A DNA stretch of 64,000 nucleotides from Rhodoferax sp. Lineage in GTDB: Bacteria; Pseudomonadota; Gammaproteobacteria; Burkholderiales; Burkholderiaceae_C. The position numbers and the translations under genes were made by a program. The notes beneath the pieces were generated by a model. That model saw nothing but the letters and a program-made list of their open reading frames with translations, did not search any database and had not been told where the DNA came from. This document shows, piece by piece, positions 40,181 through 50,644 of the stretch. Location: contig JARLJH010000023.1 of NCBI GenBank assembly GCA_031291305.1, forward strand, positions 1 through 64,000, given 5' to 3'. How positions within the stretch are numbered: position 1 is the stretch's first letter; each line of letters opens with the position of its first letter.

Positions 40181-40930
40181 GAGTTTTTTCATGAACTGCG
40201 AAACAATCGCCAAGGCATAGGGGCTGGCCACCTGCTGCACAAAAGCCGAAAAGTCCATGTGCGCCTGAGCGTCGGCGCGGTCTGAAATGGTTCGCACCGC
40301 TGCAAAGGGAATGCCGTAGTCATAGCAGACCTGAGCGACGGCCGCCCCTTCCATCTCTACCGCCAAAGGCGCATGCCCTGCTGATTGCAGGCCAGCACGC
40401 AGACAATCAACATCAGAGGGGTCGCAGACAAACTGATCACCGCTGGCAATCAGACCACGGTGCACGTTGGGAGCCTCCAGAAGACTTGTGCGATGAAAAT
40501 GGTCACCAACCCCCGTCAAACCCAATTTAACAGCTTCAAATAAAATAGCAGAAAGACTAGCATCACAGTCCAGTGTTGATCGCCCATACAGCGGTATTTC
40601 GTAGCGCGGAAACAGTGGGCCGGAATCCATGTCGTGCTGAATGAAAGCATCGGCAACGACCACATCGCCCACCTTGACACCCTCTCCGATGCCGCCAGCC
40701 ACGCCCGTGAACAGTACCCGTTCGACACCAAAGGCCTCAATCAGGGTCACCGTGGTGCTTGCCGCAGCCACCTTGCCTACCTTGGAAAGCACCAGCACCA
40801 CGTCATGTCCAGCCCACTGGCCCGACCAGAAGCTGCGCCCGGCACGAATCCTTTTAGTGGGTTGCTGCAGTTGATCCAGCAGCCCTTTTTGTTCGTCCAG
40901 CAGAGCGCTGACGATGGCCAGTTTTGCCAA
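40172..40930 (-). CDS. mtnN: 5'-methylthioadenosine/SAH nucleosidase
   Basis: A 252-residue phosphorylase-fold nucleosidase that cleaves adenine from S-adenosylhomocysteine and methylthioadenosine. Signatures: LFTGVAGGIGEGVKVGDVVV, VEMEGAAVAQVCYDYGIPFA (purine/ribose site) and ISDRAD (catalytic Asp). Start is TTG 40930, supported by AGGAG five bases upstream. The longer frame would overlap fadD by 70 bp. Residues ~128-143 are encoded by a palindromic element copy. Confidence 0.92.
   Translation of the reverse strand: MAKLAIVSALLDEQKGLLDQLQQPTKRIRAGRSFWSGQWAGHDVVLVLSKVGKVAAASTTVTLIEAFGVERVLFTGVAGGIGEGVKVGDVVVADAFIQHDMDSGPLFPRYEIPLYGRSTLDCDASLSAILFEAVKLGLTGVGDHFHRTSLLEAPNVHRGLIASGDQFVCDPSDVDCLRAGLQSAGHAPLAVEMEGAAVAQVCYDYGIPFAAVRTISDRADAQAHMDFSAFVQQVASPYALAIVSQFMKKLQK
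40501..40549 (-). repeat. Palindromic element inside mtnN
   Basis: Minus strand: GCTATTTTATTTGAAGCTG, TTAAATTGGGTTTGACG, GGGGTTGGTGACC. It lines up base by base with much of the benE copy. Its in-frame product is ILFEAVKLGLTGVGD, so it is absorbed as a helix plus loop. Confidence 0.45.
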
Positions 40931-40940
40931 TGATGCTCCT

Positions 40941-42614
40941 CTATTTGTTGCGCAATTCGCGCCGCAGGATTTTACCCACCGGTGTTTTGGGCAATTCAGA
41001 ACGGAACTCAACCATCTTGGGTTGTTTGTAGCCGGTCATGTTTTCCCTGCAATAGGCGCGCACTTGTGTCTCGGTGAGGTCGGCATTTTTTTTGACGACA
41101 ACCAGTTTGACGGCTTCACCCGATTTATCGTCAGGTATGCCGACACAAGCGCACTCCATGACGCCATCCATCTGCGACACCACATCCTCGACCTCGTTGG
41201 GGTACACGTTGAAGCCGCTGACCAGAATCATGTCTTTCTTGCGATCCACAATCTTGAAATAACCGCGCTCGTCCATCACACCAATGTCACCTGATTTGAA
41301 ATAGCCGTCCGGCGTCATGACCTTGGCTGTATCGTCCGGGCGCTGCCAGTAACCGGCCATCACCTGCGGGCCCTTGATGGCAATCTCGCCAGCTTCACCT
41401 GGCGCAGACTCGTTGCCATCGTCGTCAAGCAATTTGAGCCAGGTGCTGGGTACCGGAACACCGATTGAGCCTGAATACTCGGTGGTGTTGACTGGATTGG
41501 ACGTCGCGATTGGTGACGTTTCACTGAGCCCGTAACCTTCACAAATGGCACAGCCGGTCTTCTCGAACCAGAGTTTTGCTACAGAACTTTGCACCGCGGT
41601 GCCACCTCCGGCAGATACCATCAGACTTTTCCAATTGACTTTGCCGAAGTCTGGGTGATTCGCCAAGCCATTAAACAGCGTGTTGACCGCTGGCAACACA
41701 TGCACCTTGTGCTTGGCCAACTCGCCCAGCACCGCTGGGAAATCGCGCGGGTTGGGGATCAGGATCAGCTTGCCGCCCGCTCTCAGAGACAACATCATGC
41801 CCACAGTGAAGGCGAAGATGTGATACAGCGGCAGCGCACAAACCGAATTGATTTGCTCGTCAGCAGGAATCTTAACGAGTGCTGGCTGAAAACAGGCATC
41901 TGCCTGGAGTACGTTGGCAACTAAGTTGCGATGCAGCAGAACCGCCCCTTTGGAGACGCCAGTCGTGCCGCCGGTATATTGCAGCACCGCCACATCATCT
42001 GCTTTAACAGCAACTTTTTTAAGCGTACGGCCACTTGCCTGGACCAACGCAGTGTTGAAGCGCACTGCATCAGGCAAGTTATAGGCTGGTACCATTTTCT
42101 TGACATTGCGTACCACATAATTCACCAGAGAGCCTTTGAGCAGGCCAAGTTGGTCGCCCATAGCGCACAAAACCACATGCTTGACCGGTGTCGCTGCCAC
42201 GCACTTTTCCAGCGTAGCGGCAAAATTTTCCAGGATAACGATGACTTTGGCGCCTGAATCCTTGAGCTGATGCTCCAGTTCACGAGCGGTATATAGCGGA
42301 TTGACGTTCACCAGTGTGAACCCAGCGCGCAAGATGGCCATCACCGCTATCGGGTACTGCATGACATTGGGCATCATGACCGCCACGCGGTCACCACGCA
42401 CCAGTCCCAAGCCCTGCAGATAGGCACCCAAAGTCCGGCTGACCTCGTCAACTTGGCGATAACTTAACTCCTTGCCCAGAAAGCTGTATGCACTCAGGCT
42501 GGCGTATTTCTGGAAACTTTCCTCCATCAACTCGACCAGGGAGGTGTAGCGACTTTCGTCAATGTCTGAGGGGACACCTGGAGGGTAGCTACTGAGCCAG
42601 ATGCGGTCGGTCAT
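40941..42614 (-). CDS. fadD: Long-chain fatty acid-CoA ligase
   Basis: A 557-residue AMP-forming acyl-CoA synthetase that activates fatty acids for beta-oxidation. AMP-binding motif VAVLQYTGGTTGVSKGAVLL, then EGYGLSETSPIATSN, YFKSGDIGVMDERGYFKIVD and C-terminal lysine motif LPKTPVGKILRRELR. Start ATG 42614 follows GGAG. It ends 10 bp before mtnN. Confidence 0.92.
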   Translation of the reverse strand: MTDRIWLSSYPPGVPSDIDESRYTSLVELMEESFQKYASLSAYSFLGKELSYRQVDEVSRTLGAYLQGLGLVRGDRVAVMMPNVMQYPIAVMAILRAGFTLVNVNPLYTARELEHQLKDSGAKVIVILENFAATLEKCVAATPVKHVVLCAMGDQLGLLKGSLVNYVVRNVKKMVPAYNLPDAVRFNTALVQASGRTLKKVAVKADDVAVLQYTGGTTGVSKGAVLLHRNLVANVLQADACFQPALVKIPADEQINSVCALPLYHIFAFTVGMMLSLRAGGKLILIPNPRDFPAVLGELAKHKVHVLPAVNTLFNGLANHPDFGKVNWKSLMVSAGGGTAVQSSVAKLWFEKTGCAICEGYGLSETSPIATSNPVNTTEYSGSIGVPVPSTWLKLLDDDGNESAPGEAGEIAIKGPQVMAGYWQRPDDTAKVMTPDGYFKSGDIGVMDERGYFKIVDRKKDMILVSGFNVYPNEVEDVVSQMDGVMECACVGIPDDKSGEAVKLVVVKKNADLTETQVRAYCRENMTGYKQPKMVEFRSELPKTPVGKILRRELRNK

Positions 42615-42695
42615 ATTGGAGTCTCCGTATTTTTAACCAAAGCGTCGATTCTCACCCGCTTGTCAGCTTCTGTAAGCTGTATTTACCCTAATTAG

Positions 42696-42743
42696 AGAAA
42701 AGCCCCCAAATCCTGGTGCGTGTACACCGATATTTGGAGGCTT
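42696..42743 (-). terminator. Terminator after pntB
   Basis: A 12-bp stem with one mismatch, AAGCCCCCAAAT (42700-42711)/ATTTGGAGGCTT (42732-42743), has an inner GGTG/CACC stem in the loop. On the minus strand it is followed by TTTTCTCT. It lies 47 bp beyond the pntB stop. A smaller AGCCC/GGGCT hairpin (42757-42776) sits between. Confidence 0.65.
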
Positions 42744-42789
42744 GGTCGAAGCGCGCAGCCCTCGCAAATGGGGGCTATCTGTGGTCAGA

Positions 42790-44205
42790 TCAGGCTTTAA
42801 GCGCTGTCAGAACCTCGTCGAGCATCTTCTTGGCGTCACCAAACAGCATGCGATTGTTTTCTTTGTAAAACAAAGGGTTATCCACACCGGCATAACCGGA
42901 CGCCATACTGCGTTTCATGACGATGGAGGTCTTCGCTTTCCAGACTTCCAGAACTGGCATGCCGGCAATCGGACTCGACGGATCGTCTTGCGCACTGGGA
43001 TTTACGATGTCATTGGCGCCAATGACCATGCTGACATCGGTGTCAGGAAAGTCATCATTGAGCTCATCCATCTCAAACACGATGTCGTAGGGCACCTTGG
43101 CTTCGGCTAACAGCACATTCATATGGCCAGGCATGCGCCCAGCCACCGGGTGGATACCAAAACGCACATTGACACCTTTTTCGCGCAGAAATTTGGTGAT
43201 TTCAAACACCGTGTGCTGGGCCTGTGCCACCGCCATGCCGTAGCCAGGAACGATGATCACGCTCTTGGCTTCACGCAGCAATTCAGCGGTTTCCAGTGCC
43301 GTCACGGGGGTGACTTCGCCAGCAGGTTGCACCGCACCCGCAGCGGGTTTAGGTGTGCTGGTGGTGCCAAAACCACCAGCAATCACGCTGATGAAACTGC
43401 GATTCATGGCGTTGCACATGATGTACGACAGAATGGCACCACTGGAACCCACCAAAGCGCCAACCACAATCAGCAAGTCGTTAGACAACATGAACCCGGT
43501 GGCCGCTGCGGCCCAGCCGGAATAGCTGTTGAGCATGGACACCACCACCGGCATGTCGGCCCCGCCAATGGCCATCACCATGTGCACACCAAACAGCAGT
43601 GCCACAATCGTCATCACGATCACCGGCAACATGCCAGCCTGCACGTCGTGCGCCTGCATGAAGACACTACCGAAGTAAATAACCACAAGCAGGCCCATCA
43701 GATTGAGCCAATGCCGCCCCGGCAGCAATACCGGACTACCAGTGACACGCCCGGATAGCTTGCCAAACGCAATCACCGAGCCGGCAAATGTAACCGCACC
43801 GATAAAGACACCAATATAGATTTCCAACTCGTGAATGGTTTTTGCTGGACCTGCAAACGAAGCGCTGGCCGCCGGGTCAATAAAGGTGGAAAAACCCACC
43901 AACATCGCCGCCAAGCCCACCATGCTGTGCATCAACGCCACCAGTTCGGGCATTTGTGTCATCTGCACCGTGCGCGCCGCATATAGGCCAATGCTGCCGC
44001 CAATCACCATGGCACCAATGATCCACGGCAAACCCGCCGATGTCACCTGTGGTCCAAACACCGTAGCCAGCACCGCCAGCGTCATGCCGACCATGCCATA
44101 CAGGTTTCCGCGCAGCGCCGTGGTCTGGTTGGACAATCCACCGAGACTCAGAATAAAAAGGATGGTCGCACCAATGTAGGCAACCGTAGCCAGACTTGAA
44201 GACAT
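42790..44205 (-). CDS. pntB: NAD(P) transhydrogenase subunit beta
   Basis: A 471-residue inner-membrane protein with about nine helices plus a C-terminal NADP-binding domain ([39 protein letters not shown]). With PntA it couples proton entry to NADPH formation. 13 bp separate it from pntA. Confidence 0.95.
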   Translation of the reverse strand: MSSSLATVAYIGATILFILSLGGLSNQTTALRGNLYGMVGMTLAVLATVFGPQVTSAGLPWIIGAMVIGGSIGLYAARTVQMTQMPELVALMHSMVGLAAMLVGFSTFIDPAASASFAGPAKTIHELEIYIGVFIGAVTFAGSVIAFGKLSGRVTGSPVLLPGRHWLNLMGLLVVIYFGSVFMQAHDVQAGMLPVIVMTIVALLFGVHMVMAIGGADMPVVVSMLNSYSGWAAAATGFMLSNDLLIVVGALVGSSGAILSYIMCNAMNRSFISVIAGGFGTTSTPKPAAGAVQPAGEVTPVTALETAELLREAKSVIIVPGYGMAVAQAQHTVFEITKFLREKGVNVRFGIHPVAGRMPGHMNVLLAEAKVPYDIVFEMDELNDDFPDTDVSMVIGANDIVNPSAQDDPSSPIAGMPVLEVWKAKTSIVMKRSMASGYAGVDNPLFYKENNRMLFGDAKKMLDEVLTALKA

Positions 44206-44218
44206 GTTTGGCCCCTTC

Positions 44219-45871
44219 TTATTTACGGAACATCGCCAGCATGCGCTGGGTTACGGCGAAACCGCCGAACATATTGATAGCTGTCAGCACAATGGCGGCG
44301 CCTGCCACCCAGGTGATCATGCTGTTGGGCCGGTCGAGGGCATCAGACAAAGGCGAGATCTGTACTAACGCGCCGATGGCAATGATGCTGCTGATCGCGT
44401 TGGTCACACTCATCAGCGGCGTATGCAGCGCTGGCTTGACGTTCCAGACCACCATATAGCCGACAAAACACGCCAACACAAACACGGTGAAGTGCGACAT
44501 GAACTCCTTGGGTGCGTTCGCGCCAATGAGCCAGAACAAGGCAGCGGCTACACCAAACATGATCGCCAGCTTGTTGCCTGCCATAGGTTCGCTTTCCGCA
44601 CCATGGCCGCCTTTCTTGGCCGCAGGAGCTGCAACGGGTTTGGCAGCCGCCGCTGGTGGCGTTGCCGCCGGTTTGGGTGCCGGTGGCGGCCAAGTGATGT
44701 TGCCTTCTATGATGACCGTCAAGCCGCGGATAGCGTCATCGTCCATATTGACATCGATCACGCCGTCCTTGGTCTTGCACAGCTCCTCAGTGAGGCGAAA
44801 CAGATTGGTAGCGTAGAGCGTCGACGACTGCCTCGACAAACGCGAAACCAGGTCGGTGTAGCCGACGATGGTCACGCCATCCTTCACCACCACCTTGCCA
44901 GGCTCGGTCAGCTCACAGTTGCCCCCCTGTTCAGCGGCCATATCAACGATCACGCTGCCTGGCTTCATGCTCTTCACCATCTCTGCTGTAATGAGCTTGG
45001 GCGCTGGCTTTCCGGGGATCAGGGCGGTGGTGATGATGATGTCCACGTCCTTGGCCTGCTTGGCGTACATCTCGCGCTGGGCCTGCTGGAAGCCCTCGCT
45101 CATCACCTTGGCATAGCCGCCACCGCCAGAGCCTTCTTCCTCGTAATCGACTTTGACGAATTCGCCACCCAGTGACACCACTTGGTCAGCGACCTCTGCG
45201 CGGGTGTCGTTGGCACGCACAATGGCACCCAGGCCTGCCGCAGTTCCAATCGCCGCCAGTCCGGCGACACCAGCGCCAGCAATGAAAACCTTGGCAGGCG
45301 GAACCTTGCCCGCAGCGGTGATCTGACCGTTGAAAAAGCGACCAAAGGCGTTGGCTGCCTCAATGACAGCGCGGTACCCAGCAACCCCGGCCTGAGAGGT
45401 TAGGGCGTCCATCTTCTGGGCCCGACTCAGCGTGCGCGGCAGCGCGTCAATCGCCAGCACCGTCACATTCTTGGCTGCGAGCTGCTGCATCAATTCAGGG
45501 TTTTGGGCTGGCCAGACGAAGCTGATCAAAACGCCGCCTTGGCGCATTAAGACCACTTCTTCCGGGCTGGGGCCACGCACTTTGAAGACGATGTCTGAGG
45601 CGGTCCAAAGATTTGCAGCACCGTCAATAACCTCGGCACCCGCAGCACGATACGCAGCGTCGCTGAAATTAGCCAAGTCACCCGCTCCTGATTCGACGGC
45701 GACCCTGAACCCGAGTTTGATCAGCTTTTCGACCACTTCCGGCACCGTTGCCACGCGTTTTTCGTTTGGAAAAACCTCGCGCGGAATACCGATCCGTTGG
45801 GCAATTTTTGCAGTCAGCGGGACGGGGACAGCTGATCCTGATGAGCTATCAGTGGTGGCACTCGCTTGCAT
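44219..45871 (-). CDS. pntA: NAD(P) transhydrogenase subunit alpha (fused)
   Basis: A 550-residue protein joining the NAD-binding domain (about residues 20-395, [35 protein letters not shown]) to the short membrane domain (~445-550). An Ala/Pro/Lys-rich linker bridges the two parts. In many alphaproteobacteria these are two proteins. Start ATG 45871 is set by AGGAG upstream. It forms an operon with pntB. Confidence 0.93.
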   Translation of the reverse strand: MQASATTDSSSGSAVPVPLTAKIAQRIGIPREVFPNEKRVATVPEVVEKLIKLGFRVAVESGAGDLANFSDAAYRAAGAEVIDGAANLWTASDIVFKVRGPSPEEVVLMRQGGVLISFVWPAQNPELMQQLAAKNVTVLAIDALPRTLSRAQKMDALTSQAGVAGYRAVIEAANAFGRFFNGQITAAGKVPPAKVFIAGAGVAGLAAIGTAAGLGAIVRANDTRAEVADQVVSLGGEFVKVDYEEEGSGGGGYAKVMSEGFQQAQREMYAKQAKDVDIIITTALIPGKPAPKLITAEMVKSMKPGSVIVDMAAEQGGNCELTEPGKVVVKDGVTIVGYTDLVSRLSRQSSTLYATNLFRLTEELCKTKDGVIDVNMDDDAIRGLTVIIEGNITWPPPAPKPAATPPAAAAKPVAAPAAKKGGHGAESEPMAGNKLAIMFGVAAALFWLIGANAPKEFMSHFTVFVLACFVGYMVVWNVKPALHTPLMSVTNAISSIIAIGALVQISPLSDALDRPNSMITWVAGAAIVLTAINMFGGFAVTQRMLAMFRK

Positions 45872-46000
45872 AAGGCGACTCCTGTTTCTATGGGAAATCA
45901 AAAAACTCTCGAAGCTTACATCAGTTCCCCGGCCTTTCTGATGGGGACTTTTGAGATATGTCAATATTCGTTGCCTCGGCAAAATTTCCGATAATCGGGC

Positions 46001-46510
46001 ATGACAAACCGATGGAAACCCAGCGCCACAGTGGCGGCAATCATTGAAAAGGACGGCAAGTTCTTACTGGTGGAAGAGCACACCCCTGAAGGCTTGCGCC
46101 TGAACAACCCAGCCGGACACCTGGACGAAGGCGAAACCCTAGTAGAGGGTTGTGCTCGCGAGACCTTGGAAGAAACCATGCATCTGTTCACCCCGACCCA
46201 CCTCTTGGGTGTGTACATGTCTCGCTTTCACAGAGCTGCTCAGGGCGGACATGTGGCCGAAGACATCACTTACTTGCGTTTTGCTTTTGTCGGCACATTG
46301 GGTGCGCTGCAGCACGGACGGCAGCTGGACACGGGCATCGTACGCACGCTTTGGCTAAGTCCCGATGAGCTGCGTGACAGCGTAGCGCGACACCGTAGCC
46401 CTTTGGTGCTGCGGTGCATGGAAGACTATCTGCAGGGCCAGCGTTTCCCGCTGGAGCTGATTCACACCGAGGCAAGCGTCAGCAGTTTGACCAACGGCTC
46501 CAAAATATGA
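46001..46510 (+). CDS. Nudix hydrolase
   Basis: A 169-residue Nudix-fold protein. The box [20 protein letters not shown] keeps the metal-binding REx2-3EE core, but the box Gly after the EE pair is Met (EETMHL). Substrate unknown; phosphatase NudJ-like enzymes often sit before mnmA, as here. Its stop overlaps the mnmA start (ATGA), implying translational coupling. The ribosome site before ATG 46001 is weak. Confidence 0.85.
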   Translation: MTNRWKPSATVAAIIEKDGKFLLVEEHTPEGLRLNNPAGHLDEGETLVEGCARETLEETMHLFTPTHLLGVYMSRFHRAAQGGHVAEDITYLRFAFVGTLGALQHGRQLDTGIVRTLWLSPDELRDSVARHRSPLVLRCMEDYLQGQRFPLELIHTEASVSSLTNGSKI

Positions 46511-47637
46511 TGAGTACAGACATCAAACGCCAGCGTGTTGTCGTGGGTTTGAGCGGCGGCGTCGATTCGGCCGTGACCGCGTGGCTGCTCAAGCAACAGG
46601 GACATGAGGTGCTGGGCATCTTCATGAAAAACTGGGAGGATGACGACGACACCGGTTACTGCTCCTCCAATGAAGACTTTGTCGATGCCGCAGCGGTCGC
46701 CGATGTGATCGGCATCGAGATTGAGCACGTCAACTTCGCCGCAGACTACAAAGATCGGGTGTTTGCCGACTTCTTACGCGAGTACAGCGCAGGTCGCACT
46801 CCCAACCCGGACATCCTGTGCAATGCCGAGATCAAGTTCAAGGCATTTCTGGATCACGCCCTGCGTCTGGGTGCCGAGAAGATCGCCACCGGCCACTACG
46901 CACTGGCCCGCCTGAACCCACACACCGGGCTGCACGAATTGCTCAAGGGCCGGGACCCGGCCAAGGATCAAAGCTATTTTTTGCACCGTCTCAACCAGGC
47001 CCAGTTATCCAAAACACTGTTCCCCGTCGGCGAGTTGCTGAAAACCGAAGTGCGCCGCATTGCCCTGGAGATTGGCCTGCCCAATGCCAAGAAAAAGGAC
47101 TCCACCGGCATCTGCTTTATCGGCGAGCGCCCATTTCGCGAGTTTTTGAACCGCTACATCGCCCGCGAACCCGGCCCCATCAAAAACGACAAGGGACAAA
47201 CCATTGGTCAACACGTGGGTTTGAGCTTTTATACGCTAGGCCAACGTCAAGGCCTGGGCATCGGCGGACTCAAAGCCAAAGGGGCACAGCGCGGCGGTGG
47301 CGACCATGCGCCGTGGTTTGTGGCACGCAAGGATCTGCCCGCCAATACTTTGTGGGTGGTGCAGGGGCACGACCACCCTTGGCTGCAATCACTGTCACTA
47401 CAAGCCGGGCAAGCCAGCTGGGTCGCTGGGTCAGCACCTGCACCACAAGCACTGGCGGCTAAAACTCGCTATCGCCAGGCCGACGCGCCATGCAGTTTGT
47501 CCGGTGTACAGGGAGACAACTTCGCGCTGTCTTTTAGTCATGCCCAGTGGGCCGTGACACCCGGGCAATCGGCGGTGCTGTATGACGGCGAGGTGTGCTT
47601 GGGTGGTGGCATCATCACCGACGCCAGTCGCGCATAA
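46507..47637 (+). CDS. mnmA: tRNA 2-thiouridylase MnmA
   Basis: A 376-residue ATP-dependent enzyme that thiolates U34 of tRNA(Lys, Glu, Gln). PP-loop [15 protein letters not shown], first Cys in [14 protein letters not shown] and second in [13 protein letters not shown] are all present. Start is ATG 46507 or the adjacent ATG 46510. Usual partner order Nudix-mnmA. Confidence 0.95.
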   Translation: MMSTDIKRQRVVVGLSGGVDSAVTAWLLKQQGHEVLGIFMKNWEDDDDTGYCSSNEDFVDAAAVADVIGIEIEHVNFAADYKDRVFADFLREYSAGRTPNPDILCNAEIKFKAFLDHALRLGAEKIATGHYALARLNPHTGLHELLKGRDPAKDQSYFLHRLNQAQLSKTLFPVGELLKTEVRRIALEIGLPNAKKKDSTGICFIGERPFREFLNRYIAREPGPIKNDKGQTIGQHVGLSFYTLGQRQGLGIGGLKAKGAQRGGGDHAPWFVARKDLPANTLWVVQGHDHPWLQSLSLQAGQASWVAGSAPAPQALAAKTRYRQADAPCSLSGVQGDNFALSFSHAQWAVTPGQSAVLYDGEVCLGGGIITDASRA

Positions 47638-47648
47638 AAAAACTTCAG

Positions 47649-47695
47649 TTTTAATAGCTACTACCCCTTACAAAATAAGGGGTAGATGTCTATTT
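47649..47695 (+). repeat. Dispersed palindromic element after mnmA
   Basis: TTTTAATAGCTACTACCCC..., with a perfect 9-bp stem CTACCCCTT (47661-47669)/AAGGGGTAG (47677-47685) and right flank ATGTCTATTT. It lies between the convergent mnmA and csoR-family stops and is well placed as a bidirectional terminator. Confidence 0.65.
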
Positions 47696-47708
47696 CATAT
47701 GCAAAAAT

Positions 47709-48002
47709 CTAACCCATACGGGCGAGCAGATTCTCCATATCGCGGAGCATGGTCTCCACGTTGGCGGTATGCAATTGCTCCGGCGTGGCACATTGATGCA
47801 ACTCCTGCTCCATGAAGCACATGGTCATGCGCAGGTACGTGCTGTCCAGCGCTTTACGCACGGCCGAGAACTGCTGGCTGATTTTCAGACAGCTCTCACC
47901 CTCTTCAATCATGCGCTGCACGCCGCGAATCTGCCCTTCGGCGCGACGCAACCGATTGATGACATCGGTACGGGCCTCTTCGTTCTTCAATGCAGCAGTC
48001 AT
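47709..48002 (-). CDS. CsoR/CstR-family repressor
   Basis: A 97-residue all-helical repressor of the DUF156 family (RLRRAEGQIRGVQRMIEEGESC). Family sensing positions: Cys38 is present; the residues 25 and 29 after it are Phe63 and Glu67, unlike CsoR (His, Cys), FrmR (His, Glu) or CstR (Cys at +29). Cys62 and Cys71 are additional thiols. Last gene of the SQR-DUF2892 operon, so it probably senses (per)sulfide rather than copper; that is inference. Start ATG 48002 chosen for the conserved N-terminus. Confidence 0.82.
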   Translation of the reverse strand: MTAALKNEEARTDVINRLRRAEGQIRGVQRMIEEGESCLKISQQFSAVRKALDSTYLRMTMCFMEQELHQCATPEQLHTANVETMLRDMENLLARMG

Positions 48003-48066
48003 GACTTCATCCTCTTCAAATGGCAAGTGGCCCAGAGCGCACGCACCCTGGGCCACTCTGTGTGGC

Positions 48067-48291
48067 TTAGCGTGCGCAGCCGACCTTGTCTTCAGGGACG
48101 CCAAGCTTCTTCAGGATGACGCCCAACGGGCAAAAATTGGTGAAGCCGGACTGAAACAGGTTGGCCCCCACAAAAGCGGTGAACGCCAGCGCCCACTTGC
48201 TGACGAACAGCGGGCTACCCTCCACACCCAGGGCCAGTGACAGCATCACAAAAAACCCGGCAAACACCAAAATGTATCGTTGCACCGTCAT
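48067..48291 (-). CDS. DUF2892 membrane protein
   Basis: A 74-residue protein with two transmembrane helices, like the membrane part of YgaP rhodaneses: YILVFAGFFVMLSLALG and NLFQSGFTNFCPLGVILKKLG. No rhodanese domain is attached. The conserved FCPL Cys could carry sulfur. It lies 18 bp after the SQR gene and before the CsoR-family repressor; role in sulfide handling inferred from context. Confidence 0.85.
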   Translation of the reverse strand: MTVQRYILVFAGFFVMLSLALGVEGSPLFVSKWALAFTAFVGANLFQSGFTNFCPLGVILKKLGVPEDKVGCAR

Positions 48292-48309
48292 CTCAAAACT
48301 CCTTTAAAA

Positions 48310-49596
48310 CTACTTGTCCAATCGGTGAATGCCCACCAAGCCCATGATGTATTTCTCGTAAATGGGCTCAGACGAACCCTTCTTGAGCTTGCGCATGAAG
48401 TATTTTTCGTAAGCAACCTTGGCCAGATGCACCCATTTGCCCTTCTTGAACCAGTTCACGTTGCGCGGCGGAATCTGCGGCAGGGCCACAAAGGCCGCAC
48501 CGGTGTCGCCCATATCGGCTAGGCAAACCGCGTTCCAGGTGCCCTTTTCTAAGGCTGGCTTGCCCGCCAGCTCGTTGGCGAGGTTGTGGCAAATGGCGGT
48601 CATCATGCTCTCGATCATGTAACCGGTCTTGGGGCAACCTGTGGGCACCGGCGTGACTTCCACCGGCGGAATAGCCACACACACACCCGCAGAGAAAATG
48701 TTTTTGTACGCTTTGCTGCGCTGGAACTCGTCAATGATCACCATGCCGCGCGGATTGCAGAGTTTGGGTACCGCAGCCACAGCATCCACGCCCTTGAAGG
48801 CTGGCAGCATCATCGACAACTTGAAGGGCACTTCATGATCTTTCAGGACATTGCCCTGATCGTCGATCTGGGTCACAAACATCTTGCCTTCCTCCACCTT
48901 GGTGGTTTTGGCATTGGTGATCCACTTCACGTCGCGGTTGCGGAACTCGGATTCGAGCATCGACTTGCTGTCGCCCACACCACCCAGGCCCAGGTGCCCG
49001 ATGTAGGGCTCACTGCTCACGAAAGTGATCGGCACCTTATTGCGAATCTTGCGGCGGCGCAGATCAGTATCCAGCACCATGGCAAATTCGTATGCCGGGC
49101 CAAAGCAGCTTGCGCCAGGCATGGCACCCACAACGACGGGACCCGGATTTTTCAGGAATTGCTCATAGTCCGCGAAAAACGCCTGGGCGTGGTCCACATG
49201 GCAGATCGAATGTGTGAACCCCCCACCACCAGATGAAGCAGGCCCTGCACCCGGCACCTCGTCAAACGCCAGCTTCGGACCCGTGGCGATCAACAAATAG
49301 TCGTAATCCAGAACTTGGCCATCCACCAGCGTGAGCTTGCTGGCGTCAGCATCAATATGGGTAACGGCTTTAGCAATGAAATCAATATTCTTGCGTTTCA
49401 GATACGGTGCAATTTCCAGAGTCACCTCTTCGCGACCACGCCAGCCCACGGCCACCCACGGGTTGCTGGGCACAAATTGGAAATAGTCCGTGGTATTGAC
49501 GACGGTGATGCGGTGCTCTTCTGAGAGAGCTTCACGTATTTCGTAAGCGGCAGGCATGCCACCAATGCCTGCACCCATGATGACGATATGAGCCAT
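48310..49596 (-). CDS. sqr: Sulfide:quinone oxidoreductase-type flavoprotein
   Basis: A 428-residue FAD-dependent oxidoreductase. N-terminal Rossmann motif IVIMGAGIGGMPAAYEI, GASCFGPAYEFAM and TPVPTGCPKTGYMIESM carry the two Cys typical of SQR redox catalysis; SAGVCVAIPP adds a third. Predicted to oxidise sulfide to polysulfide/persulfide at the inner membrane, passing electrons to quinone. First gene of a three-gene operon. AGGAG precedes ATG 49596. Confidence 0.85.
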   Translation of the reverse strand: MAHIVIMGAGIGGMPAAYEIREALSEEHRITVVNTTDYFQFVPSNPWVAVGWRGREEVTLEIAPYLKRKNIDFIAKAVTHIDADASKLTLVDGQVLDYDYLLIATGPKLAFDEVPGAGPASSGGGGFTHSICHVDHAQAFFADYEQFLKNPGPVVVGAMPGASCFGPAYEFAMVLDTDLRRRKIRNKVPITFVSSEPYIGHLGLGGVGDSKSMLESEFRNRDVKWITNAKTTKVEEGKMFVTQIDDQGNVLKDHEVPFKLSMMLPAFKGVDAVAAVPKLCNPRGMVIIDEFQRSKAYKNIFSAGVCVAIPPVEVTPVPTGCPKTGYMIESMMTAICHNLANELAGKPALEKGTWNAVCLADMGDTGAAFVALPQIPPRNVNWFKKGKWVHLAKVAYEKYFMRKLKKGSSEPIYEKYIMGLVGIHRLDK

Positions 49597-49919
49597 GTTG
49601 TCTCCTAATATGTAAGTTTGTTATCCCCTGCCAAAAGAAACCGCCACGTCTTTGCGCAGCTCGCCACGCCACCAATATAGCGCGCAATGGATTGCAGAAC
49701 CAGCATCCAACGTAAACGTGAAAAACCAGAATGCCAAATCATCCAACCAGCGTCGCCCGGATACCCGGCGTGAACCAAAATACCGGTGGGAGTATATGGG
49801 AGTTCCGCCAGAACTGCAGGCGAGTGATCAGAAGCTGCCATTCCTTGAGGGGTGTTGGTCGCATAAGTCCATCAACCATATTCCGTCAGCGCGCTTCTGG
49901 AAAAGAAAAAACGTACTAT
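49597..49919. other. 323-bp gap between sqr and ssb
   Basis: I see no gene or RNA here. The part next to sqr is AT-rich and should hold its promoter, with GGGGATAAC near 49620-49630 on the minus strand as a possible half-operator. The remainder carries no clear hairpin or repeat. Confidence 0.4.
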
Positions 49920-50429
49920 TTAAAATGGGATATCGTCATCCATATCATCAAAGCCGCTGGCCGGGCGCGCAGCTGGTGCAGGTGCTGGCGTTGGCCTGCC
50001 AGGGCTGGGTGCAGGTCTTGACGCAGGTGCCGGACGGGAATAGCCACCTGCTTCCCCGCTGTAGCCATCATCGTCACCAGCCGGTGCACCCATGCCTTCA
50101 CGGCCACCTAGCAACTGCATCTCATTGGCGATGATGTCCGTGGCATATTTTTCCTGACCATCTTTGTCGGTGTACTTGCGTGTCTTGATGCGCCCTTCCA
50201 CATAGACAGGACGACCCTTTTTCAGATACTGGCTGGCGATTTCGGCCAGACGTCCAAAAAACGTTACCCGGTGCCACTCGGTTTCTTCAACCATTTCACC
50301 GGACTTGTTCTTGTAGCGACTGCTAGTGGCAATGGTGACATTGGCAACCGGGTCACCGCTGGGCAAGTACCGCACTTCCGGGTCACGCCCCAAATTGCCC
50401 ACCAAAATCACTTTATTTACCGAGGCCAT
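49920..50429 (-). CDS. ssb: Single-stranded DNA-binding protein
   Basis: A 169-residue SSB. OB fold ([40 protein letters not shown]), a Pro/Ala/Gly-rich linker and the acidic C-terminal tip DMDDDIPF that recruits partner proteins. Start ATG 50429. Confidence 0.97.
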   Translation of the reverse strand: MASVNKVILVGNLGRDPEVRYLPSGDPVANVTIATSSRYKNKSGEMVEETEWHRVTFFGRLAEIASQYLKKGRPVYVEGRIKTRKYTDKDGQEKYATDIIANEMQLLGGREGMGAPAGDDDGYSGEAGGYSRPAPASRPAPSPGRPTPAPAPAARPASGFDDMDDDIPF

Positions 50430-50520
50430 AGCTTTCTTTCATGGTTAGGAGCCCGCCAGCTTAAAAAACAAGACGTGACCCGACTGGATGACAAACGAAC
50501 ACTTTATCAGGCTTTCGACA

Positions 50521-50545
50521 GCGCCTGCTGCGCTTTGGCAGGCGC
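50521..50545. terminator. GC-rich hairpin between DGC gene and ssb
   Basis: Perfect 8-bp stem GCGCCTGC (50521-50528)/GCAGGCGC (50538-50545) with a 9-nt loop. No T-run follows on either strand. It lies 100 bp after the DGC stop and 90 bp before the ssb start, so it could be a weak terminator or leader structure. Confidence 0.3.
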
Positions 50546-50644
50546 AGCTTATCGGTCAGGCCAGTGCAATCACAAAGTCTTCATCGCATCGCAACCAGCA
50601 AATAGTGGTTGCGCTACAAGCTCAGTGCACAACGTCAGCGGCCA

